12,536 nucleotides of DNA from Saprospiraceae bacterium (GTDB lineage Bacteria; Bacteroidota; Bacteroidia; Chitinophagales; Saprospiraceae). A model generated the notes under the pieces. That model searched no databases. It was not told the DNA's origin and saw nothing but the letters and a program-made list of their open reading frames with translations. Below are positions 7,106 to 12,536 of this stretch, in pieces. Position 1 is the first letter of the stretch, and every line of letters begins with the position of its first letter. The stretch is from assembly GCA_014379065.1 (NCBI GenBank), contig JACMMM010000427.1, positions 1 to 12,536 on the forward strand, written 5' to 3'. Position numbers and translations under genes: made by a program.

Positions 7106-7761
7106 CCGTTAAATCCTGATAAAGCAATAAAAAAGATTGATGAGCTGAACTTATTGCAGGATTATCAAAGAGTGAAAAAAGCCTTTACGGTCAAGTATAA
7201 GTACAAAGTCGAATTGATCTATGGTGAAAATGATAGTGATGCTGCCTATTTGAACAGAAGAAAGGAGAGGGATCGATTGTCGAAAGAGATATATGGGAAT
7301 TTGAGTCTGCTACTTGTTATGGGTACAATCCCTGCAACGCTTGCAAGAATTGTTCAAAATGCGGTCATTGCAACAGTGGTGGCTCTTGTGGCATTTGCAG
7401 TGGTGGCAGCACGAGTAATTATAGAAAAAGTAATAGTAGTCAGAGTGGTAAAAGTATCGGTAATAATAATGGTTCAACGAGGAGTAGCGATAAGGCACCC
7501 ACTTACTACATCCCAGCTGTTGTCGCGTCAACGCGAACGGTATATTTACCGGCCATTGCTACCGTCTCTACTGCTACATTAAATGTGCGGAGTGGTCCTG
7601 GGACGGAATATGAGATTTTAGCACGATTGACGGAGGGAGATACTGTTACTATTAGAGAGGCTACGGGAGAAAACTGGGTCAAAGTGGAAGTTTCTGTTTG
7701 GGATGGGCAGGAGACAAATGTGTTGGCAGGATATGTTTATAGGAAATACCTCTCATATTAG
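7106..7761 (+). pseudogene. Frameshifted gene: charged N-terminus, cysteine ladder, linker, bacterial SH3 domain
   Basis: Two frames join into one plausible protein. The first (7106 to about 7290) gives a charged stretch including KAIKKIDELNLLQDYQRVKK and ends ...RDRLSKEI. The second (7291-7761) continues WEFESATCYGYN, then a ladder of eight cysteines (7315-7398), a Ser/Asn/Gly-rich linker, and an SH3 type 3-like domain (about 7561-7758) with LNVRSGPGTEYEIL and WVKVE, ending at TAG 7759. Removing two bases from the ATATAT at 7289-7294 restores one frame, so an AT duplication is the likely lesion. There is no ATG in the first frame after the stop at 7103; TTG 7154 or GTG 7169 are the only candidate starts, so the 5' end also looks damaged. 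SH3 domains of this type usually act in the envelope, binding peptidoglycan or protein. The gene follows hsdR at once and may have been truncated when the R-M locus was inserted. A sequencing error is the alternative. Confidence 0.65.
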
Positions 7762-7779
7762 CAGGTGAAAACAACGCAC

Positions 7780-7827
7780 AAGGCTTACAGCCTTTGCGCT
7801 AGCAGGTAACGCTTTTATCGAAAGCGT
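7780..7827. repeat. Two small inverted repeats after the pseudogene
   Basis: AAGGCT and AGCCTT (7780-7794, 3-nt spacer) and ACGCTTT and AAAGCGT (7809-7827, 5-nt spacer) lie in the spacer between two converging genes. Neither is followed by a T-run on either strand, so terminator function is not shown. Confidence 0.4.
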
Positions 7828-7866
7828 GGAGGAAAAAGTGCTTCAAATGTTGGAGATAGCACGATT

Positions 7867-7913
7867 GCGTTGAATTCACCGGGCGACTCTAGGTCAATCG
7901 GTGAATTCAACGC
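7867..7913. repeat. Perfect 15-bp inverted repeat between converging genes
   Basis: GCGTTGAATTCACCG at 7867-7881 and its exact reverse complement at 7899-7913 flank a 17-nt loop. It lies 34 nt beyond the end of the minus-strand glycoside hydrolase gene and 105 nt beyond the plus-strand pseudogene. It could be a bidirectional terminator, although no T-run follows on either strand, or a remnant of a mobile element. Confidence 0.7.
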
Positions 7914-7947
7914 CCGATGAAAACTGGGCAGCACACCGCTTGCAAAA

Positions 7948-10356
7948 TCACCTGCCCAAAATCATCAACTTTTGAACCGTCGGCTCATCTCCTTCGCTGC
8001 GCAATTGCACGAGGTAATACCCCTCATTCAATCCAGCCAAATCAACTTCCAAAAGTTGCGGGGAGTCAGGGGCAATTTTCACCGTGCGAACAATGCCCCC
8101 TTGTGCATTGAAAATCATCAGTGCGCCCGCCTTTCCAGCGTAGGATTTCAAATTAACCATCGCAAATTGTTGTGCCGGATTAGGGAAAATCGCAAAACCA
8201 TCGCTTTGCTTTGAAGCAGCGTGGTTCAAAAGTTCGGGGACTGCGTTCTCATATGGCGGATTATTTCCGCCAACCCCAGCCGTAATATTCACCGTATAAT
8301 CTTCGACCTCTCCTGAGGGAATTTGTTCGCATGGGTCGGCAAAAGCGCCGCGTTTCATCGAAATCCGCATGCGTGTGCTGCCTTTAGGAGCATTTGCTGG
8401 AATGGCCAAAGTCCCATTGAAAATGGCAGAAGGCGTACCCTGGGCAGGTGCATTCTGAACGCCTTCAAATACTTTTTCCGAGGCTTCAAAAGTGGCATTT
8501 TTATTAAAATCTATCCAGACGCTCCAGTTTTCGTTGTAGGTAGCCCAACTGAAACCTGCCGTTAAAGTGATAGGTATCAAAAATCCAGCAGCCATGTTTG
8601 TGCTTTGGCCTGTATAATTGGAATACACGGTTTTGCCACTCAGGTTGTTGATCGTACCCACCTGAACCCCTGCAATCCAATCGTGCCAAGGAAACGCCGA
8701 TGTGGATATACAGTAGCCGCTTGGAATAGGTGCTTCGTTGGCAGCAACGAAAAACACCGGGCGTGCATTCAGCTGAATATTTTGAGCAGCAATAGTTGCA
8801 CTTGAATTGGTATAACCAAAATCCCAGTTGTATTTGGTAACAATTTGCATATTGAAACCTGCCGGAAATGAATAGTTGGCAAAGGCATTTTCGCTCAAAT
8901 CCTCCGTTGTGCGTGCCCAAATCGCATAAATATAAGAGCCATCAGCGCGGCGGAAAGCATACCCGCGTGCGGCCGGAGGCAAATTCATCGCTGCCGTGCG
9001 AATGGCATCATATTCAGTATTCCAGACCAAATCCGTCAAAGTTTTGAGGGCTATTCCTTCATCATTCACGACCACATTGTAGGGTTGTGCGGCACTGAAA
9101 TTTTTATACAAACCCATCAAATGAAACTCATAATTGGCGTCGACTTCGTTTTTCTGATCGCCCAACTGATACGTGTGCGCCTGATGTACTTTGTTTACTT
9201 TGGCCACCATCAAAGCTTTCATCATGTGATTGATTTGGGCATCTGCTCCCCCAAAAAAAGGACCCGTGCCTGAACCAGGGAACGCTTCGCCAAAAACCTT
9301 GCGGGGCGAGTTGATTTCTGTGATAATCCATTCCTTTTCCGGGAAAGTACGCCCATCGTACCCGTACTCATCCAAAATCTGTTGGTAGTATTCTCGATAT
9401 TTCACCACACCATCGGCGGCTTCGTCGGAATGCCTTTCAAAATATTGCAAATTAAAATTGGTGGTTGAACCATCAAAGTGTGGGTAAGAATGATAGGTGA
9501 TGCAGTCAAAATAGGCGCCACCCGTCAAAGGATACGCCGCTGAAATGTCGCCGTTGTTTGGGTTGTCGGTGTTTCTAAGCAAGGCATTCAAAAAGGATTG
9601 GTAGCCCACGCTGCCGAGGCAAACATAAGAATCCGGGTCAACGGTTTTGATGATTTCCCAAGAGATCCGGAGGGTGCGGATGTAGTTATAAATCGGAGCC
9701 TGAAGAATGTTGTCGCATGGGCTGGGGCCTTCAAGCCACCAGTTGCCCGGGTAGTTTTGGTCACGCCAGCCCAAATTGCCGGTGAGATCCAAACCCGGCT
9801 CATTCCAAATCTCCCAAAAACGGACATCATCCTTGTATTTAGAAACTACCTGGTACAGATAAGCAGCAAAAAAATTGTTGTCATTGTAAGGTGTTCCATT
9901 CGCTCCGCCATCCCAAATGGGGGTGTATAGATTGCCAAACATATTAGAAGGCACCCCAAAATTGGGCGAAGCCGGGTTGTTGCAATAAGAGGCTTGAGAA
10001 AAATCCTTGTGCCAGGCAAGGGGACCGCCAACAATGGCGACGTGCTCGCCCATGCCGAGGGCATTGTAGTGCTGAAAATCAGTGACATTGAGGTTGTAGC
10101 CAAAAATGCCCAAAACTTCCTCGTACAAGCCTTGGCGATTGGCTTTGGCCCCAATCCCTTTTTGATTCACCGCAGGATTCCCGGCTGAAAGGTTGGCCAA
10201 GGTTTTGTTGTCCCAGCCAGGATAGTAACCTTGGTTAATTCCCGGGCGAAATTTTCCGGAGTAGGGTACGACCTGATTGTTTGCCGTAAAATTTACCTGT
10301 GAGACAAGTGGAAAAGTCAGGAAGCAAATTGCGAAGAGTGTTAGTGTTTGTTTCAT
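7948..10356 (-). CDS. Secreted clan GH-A-like glycoside hydrolase with GEVEDY and T9SS sorting domains
   Basis: The 802-residue protein has a signal peptide (about residues 1-20), a (beta/alpha)8-type hydrolase domain (about 30-460), a small beta-rich segment, a GEVEDY domain (about 547-691, GEVEDY itself at 682-687), and a C-terminal T9SS type A-like sorting domain (about 718-802, beginning FAIFPNP and ending KLMILGR). The catalytic acid/base is probably E186 in WEIWNEP (181-187), the hallmark of clan GH-A; the nucleophile is probably E347 in WIITEIN. The arrangement is closest in feel to GH39-like enzymes, but family and substrate are not certain. It would pass the Sec system, then be exported through T9SS and attached to or released from the cell surface to attack a polysaccharide or glycoside. 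ATG 10356 is the only start that gives the signal peptide. No regulator, SusC or SusD gene is adjacent, so it does not look like part of a polysaccharide utilization locus within this window. Confidence 0.9.
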   Translation of the reverse strand: MKQTLTLFAICFLTFPLVSQVNFTANNQVVPYSGKFRPGINQGYYPGWDNKTLANLSAGNPAVNQKGIGAKANRQGLYEEVLGIFGYNLNVTDFQHYNALGMGEHVAIVGGPLAWHKDFSQASYCNNPASPNFGVPSNMFGNLYTPIWDGGANGTPYNDNNFFAAYLYQVVSKYKDDVRFWEIWNEPGLDLTGNLGWRDQNYPGNWWLEGPSPCDNILQAPIYNYIRTLRISWEIIKTVDPDSYVCLGSVGYQSFLNALLRNTDNPNNGDISAAYPLTGGAYFDCITYHSYPHFDGSTTNFNLQYFERHSDEAADGVVKYREYYQQILDEYGYDGRTFPEKEWIITEINSPRKVFGEAFPGSGTGPFFGGADAQINHMMKALMVAKVNKVHQAHTYQLGDQKNEVDANYEFHLMGLYKNFSAAQPYNVVVNDEGIALKTLTDLVWNTEYDAIRTAAMNLPPAARGYAFRRADGSYIYAIWARTTEDLSENAFANYSFPAGFNMQIVTKYNWDFGYTNSSATIAAQNIQLNARPVFFVAANEAPIPSGYCISTSAFPWHDWIAGVQVGTINNLSGKTVYSNYTGQSTNMAAGFLIPITLTAGFSWATYNENWSVWIDFNKNATFEASEKVFEGVQNAPAQGTPSAIFNGTLAIPANAPKGSTRMRISMKRGAFADPCEQIPSGEVEDYTVNITAGVGGNNPPYENAVPELLNHAASKQSDGFAIFPNPAQQFAMVNLKSYAGKAGALMIFNAQGGIVRTVKIAPDSPQLLEVDLAGLNEGYYLVQLRSEGDEPTVQKLMILGR

Positions 10357-10741
10357 CCAAATAAACTTTATCGGTTATCAAAATATGAATAGGCAAATAC
10401 CAATGCCTGAATCTTTACAAGTTAGTGATTATGAGTAAATTTAAAACATGCAGAAATTTGAATCTGTTAAAAATCTGCATAAATGGAGGTGAGTTTTGAT
10501 AAGCGAATATAGCATATTTTCTTCTGTTGCGCGGTGTTTTCATTGCGTGCCGCTCCATCCTGAAGCCCGTTGATTAATTGGGACTGGTTTTGAATGCTTC
10601 TTTGTGCCTAAGGAAAGGGTTGGCCGGAAAAACTGGGGAGCATAGCGGGCAAAAGGCTTGCAGGCGTTACGCGAGGGGAAGCTATCTTTGTAGTACCGGA
10701 AAGATAAGAATAGCGTAAGTTTGCATTAAAAAGATCAAGAC
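10357..10741. other. Divergent intergenic region
   Basis: This 385-nt spacer separates the glycoside hydrolase (-) from the DUF6922/nucleotidyltransferase operon (+). The half near the hydrolase is AT-rich and should hold its promoter, but I find no exact TAnnTTTG box there. An inverted repeat ATGCAGA/TCTGCAT (10448-10454 and 10474-10480) is present with a 19-nt spacer. The other half is more GC-rich and holds the promoter described separately. No ORF or RNA gene is convincing. Confidence 0.6.
10658..10690 (+). promoter_or_regulatory. Bacteroidota-type promoter of the DUF6922/nucleotidyltransferase operon
   Basis: TATCTTTG at 10683-10690 matches the -7 consensus TAnnTTTG exactly, and a TTG at 10658-10660 lies 22 nt upstream as a possible -33 element. 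Transcription would begin some 40-45 nt before the ATG at 10742. The leader has no clear Shine-Dalgarno sequence, which is common in this phylum. Confidence 0.55.
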
Positions 10742-11026
10742 ATGAATGTATCAAGGGTTTTGTTTTGGGACACCAATTATGATACCATCGACTGGGACAA
10801 TAATGTGCGCTACATCATAGAACGGGTTGTAACTTATGGCAACCTATCGGATTGGAATTCCATTCAAGCGTATTACGGGCTGGATCGCATCCGAGACGAG
10901 ATGATGCAATCCCGCGATCTGGACCGGAAAACGCTGAGTTTTTTGAGTTGTATTTTTGACATCCCAAAAGAACAATTCCGATGCTTCAACACCATACAGT
11001 CGAACCCGGGACACTGGGTTTACTAA
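10742..11026 (+). CDS. DUF6922-like protein, putative antitoxin of a nucleotidyltransferase module
   Basis: The 94-residue protein begins MNVSRVLFWDTNYDTIDWDNN and continues with IIERVVTYG, DWNSIQAYYG, and a C-terminal FDIPKEQFRCF, the pattern I associate with DUF6922 proteins that precede AbiEii-type nucleotidyltransferases in Bacteroidota. It is small, cytoplasmic, acidic to neutral, and mostly helical; the middle (YYGLDRIRDEMMQSRDLDRKTL) has the look of a helix-turn-helix, so it may bind DNA and the toxin. The last 46 nt overlap the nucleotidyltransferase gene in another frame, so the two are translationally coupled. The antitoxin role is inferred from position and from what is known of type IV systems such as AbiE. 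Confidence 0.85.
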   Translation: MNVSRVLFWDTNYDTIDWDNNVRYIIERVVTYGNLSDWNSIQAYYGLDRIRDEMMQSRDLDRKTLSFLSCIFDIPKEQFRCFNTIQSNPGHWVY

Positions 11027-11595
11027 AAAAAATCATGGCCGTCCCCGAGTTGTCAGGCTTCAATCTGGCAGGCGGCACTGCGTTGGCCCTTCAAATTGGG
11101 CATAGAAAGTCTGTTGATCTCGACTTTTTTGGCGCAAGGCCAATAGATAAGGACGAAATGGTTGCTTTGCTCGAAGTACTCGGCGACCTCCATGTTTTAC
11201 AGCATTCCCGTAATATATTGATTTTCAACCTTGATGGAATAAAGGTTGATTTTGTAAATTACAAATACCTCTGGTTGCGAGAAATCACAATAAACGAAGG
11301 TATTCGACTGGTTAGCCTCCCTGATATTGGGGCTATGAAACTTGGCGCCATCGCAGGGCGGGGCAAAAAAAGGGATTTTACTGATCTGTACTTTTTGCTC
11401 AAAAAATTTACCTTAACTAAATTATTGGCCTTTTATCGGGAAAAATACCCAGATGGAAACGAATTCTTAGTGCTGAGAAGCCTGACCTATTTTGATGATG
11501 CAGATGAAGACAAGGATCTCGAATTGTTTCAAAAAGCCGATTGGCCGGAGGTCAAAAAATCAATCGCCAACGAAGTCAAAAAAATCATGAAATAA
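10981..11595 (+). CDS. AbiEii-type nucleotidyltransferase, putative type IV toxin
   Basis: The 204-residue protein shows the full AbiEii plan: G31-G32-T33 in LAGGTALALQ, the metal-binding D46 and D48 in SVDLDFF, a third carboxylate D90 in VDFVNY, and the C-terminal signature K120-LGAIAGRGKKRD132-FTD135. AbiEii and related MenT enzymes are nucleotidyltransferases that halt growth, in studied cases by modifying tRNA; the target here is unknown. ATG 10981 lies inside the DUF6922 gene. No catalytic residue is missing, so it is probably active when not restrained. It differs clearly from the nucleotidyltransferase in the R-M operon: the R-M enzyme has DVD rather than DLD, is longer, and has a different partner. 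The operon ends here, followed by hairpins. Confidence 0.9.
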   Translation: MLQHHTVEPGTLGLLKKIMAVPELSGFNLAGGTALALQIGHRKSVDLDFFGARPIDKDEMVALLEVLGDLHVLQHSRNILIFNLDGIKVDFVNYKYLWLREITINEGIRLVSLPDIGAMKLGAIAGRGKKRDFTDLYFLLKKFTLTKLLAFYREKYPDGNEFLVLRSLTYFDDADEDKDLELFQKADWPEVKKSIANEVKKIMK

Positions 11596-11608
11596 CCATC
11601 AGCCGCCG

Positions 11609-11760
11609 CACTTGGGGTTGTCACCAAGTGTTCACTGTAGTGAGTGTTTCTTCTTTACAGCCCATCAGAATTGCAATTGGCGACAACACCAAGTGCGCAT
11701 CGGAGTGAGTGTTTCTTCTTTTCATCTCACCAGAGTTGTACTTGGTGACAACTCCAAGTA
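11609..11760. repeat. Array of three hairpins at exact 65-bp spacing
   Basis: Hairpin 1 (11609-11630) has arms CACTTGG/CCAAGTG and loop GGTTGTCA. Hairpin 2 (11673-11696) has arms GCAATTGG/CCAAGTGC (one A-G mismatch) and loop CGACAACA. Hairpin 3 (11739-11760) has arms TACTTGG/CCAAGTA and loop TGACAACT. Centres are at 11619.5, 11684.5 and 11749.5. The spacers between them are related: both contain GAGTGTTTCTTCTTT followed by a degenerate CA-rich stretch. The outer C-G pair of hairpin 1 is T-A in hairpin 3, a compensatory change. The loop of hairpin 1 is reverse-complemented relative to the others. The array fills the 220-nt spacer between two converging genes; it may terminate transcription from both sides, be a structured RNA, or be a dispersed mobile repeat. 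Confidence 0.8.
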
Positions 11761-11815
11761 TGGCGAAAACGACAAATCTTGGAATTCGTGCTCGACCCAA
11801 ACGATATTGATAGCC

Positions 11816-12328
11816 CTACTTTTTTCCCTTTGCCAAAATAACATTTGCATCAATCAGGAACTTGACCTCTTCCTTCCCCACTTCTGCTCCTTGAGGATAG
11901 CCCAGCGAACCGAGCGTATTTAGACTTAGCATATGGGTGGTATTGTCTTCGGTCACAGTAAAAAACCATATAGTCGGATAGCCTTGAATATTGAGCGCCT
12001 GTTGAAGCGCCTGGTTTTGCTGCGCAAGTTCGGCGGGCAGCTGTTTGCGCCGCGGGAAATCCAGCTCGAGCAGAATGACATTTTTCTTAGCCCATGCTAC
12101 AAAAGCGTCTTTAGCAAAAACATCGGACTGCAATTTACGGCACCAGCCGCACCAATCGCTGCCTGTAAAAAACCCAAAGATGGGCTTATGGCTGGCATCG
12201 GAAGCCGCCCGGGCCTTTGTAAGGTCGGTGTACCAGCTGAGACCACTGGCATTGTCTGAGGCCGTTTGGGCCATACCGGAAAACTGGATGCCCAGTAAAA
12301 ACAGGGCAAGGAAAACAAATGACTTCAT
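11816..12328 (-). CDS. Secreted thioredoxin-like protein
   Basis: The 170-residue protein has a signal peptide (about residues 1-20, cleavage near MAQ) and a thioredoxin fold. The redox-active pair is C60-G-W-C63 in SDWCGWCRKL, and the cis-proline is P118 in QGYPTIWFF. The region around KPIFGFFTGSDWCGWC resembles the thioredoxin_7 group of periplasmic thiol-disulfide proteins. It probably reduces or oxidises cysteines in exported proteins. ATG 12328 follows the promoter box by 28 nt. The C-terminus is basic (ILAKGKK). The neighbour on its upstream side is a T9SS-exported protein on the same strand, 69 nt away, which does not by itself tell its client. Confidence 0.9.
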   Translation of the reverse strand: MKSFVFLALFLLGIQFSGMAQTASDNASGLSWYTDLTKARAASDASHKPIFGFFTGSDWCGWCRKLQSDVFAKDAFVAWAKKNVILLELDFPRRKQLPAELAQQNQALQQALNIQGYPTIWFFTVTEDNTTHMLSLNTLGSLGYPQGAEVGKEEVKFLIDANVILAKGKK

Positions 12329-12356
12329 TGAAATTGATTTTATCTACAAGATCTTA

Positions 12357-12364
12357 CAAAGGTA
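12357..12364 (-). promoter_or_regulatory. -7 box for the thioredoxin-like gene
   Basis: On the minus strand this reads TACCTTTG, an exact match to the Bacteroidota TAnnTTTG box, 28 nt before the start codon. A clear TTG -33 element is not visible, so strength is uncertain. Confidence 0.5.
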
Positions 12365-12397
12365 AGGGGGCTTGTCACCTCGTTTACCATTATCGGT

Positions 12398-12536
12398 TCA
12401 GATTTTCACCACCCGCTCTACTTTTTGATAATGCCGATCGCTAACCCGCAGGAAGTAGGCGCCACTGCTGAATGGTTCCACATTAAATTGCCCCTGTATC
12501 TGACCCAATCCTCCGTTTTGAAGGGTCATCCGTTGC
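12398..12536 (-). CDS. C-terminal tail of a T9SS-exported protein (5' partial)
   Basis: The last 45 codons of a gene run off the window end and stop at the TGA complementary to 12398-12400. The visible residues include QGQFNVEPFSSGAYFLRV and end with VERVVKI. The GxYFLRV pattern followed by a basic short tail is typical of the T9SS type A C-terminal sorting domain. The rest of the protein, and so its activity, lies outside the window. Confidence 0.75.
   Translation of the reverse strand, partial: QRMTLQNGGLGQIQGQFNVEPFSSGAYFLRVSDRHYQKVERVVKI

Noticed and set aside
7154..7582. 142-codon ORF from TTG taken as a complete gene
   Set aside because: After about base 7290 this frame turns into a hydrophobic repeat-like sequence, while the neighbouring frame carries the cysteine ladder and SH3 domain; the frameshift explanation fits better.
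10640..10680. Repeat shared with the spacer at 7780-7810
   Set aside because: Both contain an AAGGCTT-like core near GCG and TTACG-type strings, but the match is broken by many differences and could be chance.
11609..11760. CRISPR array
   Set aside because: The repeated part includes the spacers, only about 2.3 units exist, the units diverge and contain hairpins with compensatory change, and no cas gene is present.
11733..11760. RNA pseudoknot in hairpin 3 (GAGTTGT/ACAACTC interleaved with ACTTGG/CCAAGT)
   Set aside because: The two stems share a base and leave no nucleotides to cross the first stem, and the alternative pairing is not kept in hairpins 1 and 2.
11612..11923. 103-codon ORF on the + strand
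   Set aside because: It runs through the hairpin array and into the antisense of the thioredoxin-like gene; composition and sequence do not look like a protein.

Overview
The window looks like a chromosomal stretch of a moderately GC-rich member of the Bacteroidota, most plausibly a Saprospiraceae-like or similar environmental gliding bacterium. The evidence is two proteins with type IX secretion (T9SS) C-terminal sorting tails, a GEVEDY domain, Bacteroidota-type -7 promoter boxes (TAnnTTTG), weak Shine-Dalgarno sequences, and a DUF6922/nucleotidyltransferase pair of a kind common in this phylum. The taxonomic call is inference.

Bases 1-7085 hold a type I restriction-modification locus on the + strand: hsdM (5' end cut by the window), hsdS, a possible 34-codon ORF, then a winged-helix protein gene and a minimal nucleotidyltransferase gene, then hsdR. 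The two extra genes sit between the modification/specificity genes and the restriction gene. They follow a pair of related 26-bp palindromes and a probable promoter, overlap each other by 7 nt, and the nucleotidyltransferase overlaps hsdR by 28 nt. The layout suggests that restriction is expressed from its own regulated promoter together with a toxin-antitoxin-like or abortive-infection-like pair. hsdM and hsdS are compositional mosaics, and the second target-recognition domain of HsdS is markedly AT-rich.

Bases 7086-7947 hold a decayed gene (a frameshift joins a charged N-terminal part to a cysteine ladder, a Ser/Asn/Gly linker and a bacterial SH3 domain), followed by a short spacer with three inverted repeats. 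Bases 7948-10356 (- strand) encode a large secreted clan GH-A-like glycoside hydrolase with GEVEDY and T9SS sorting domains. A 385-nt divergent spacer follows and carries a good promoter for the next operon.

Bases 10742-11595 (+ strand) encode a second, different nucleotidyltransferase pair: a DUF6922-like protein and an AbiEii-type nucleotidyltransferase, overlapping by 46 nt, resembling a type IV toxin-antitoxin module. The spacer behind it (11596-11815) contains three hairpins at exactly 65-bp spacing, with compensatory stem changes and one inverted loop. The window ends with a secreted thioredoxin-like protein (- strand) and the C-terminal tail of another T9SS-exported protein (- strand).

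The best candidate for something undescribed is the winged-helix/nucleotidyltransferase pair wired into the type I R-M operon with its twin palindromes. Second is the 65-bp hairpin array.
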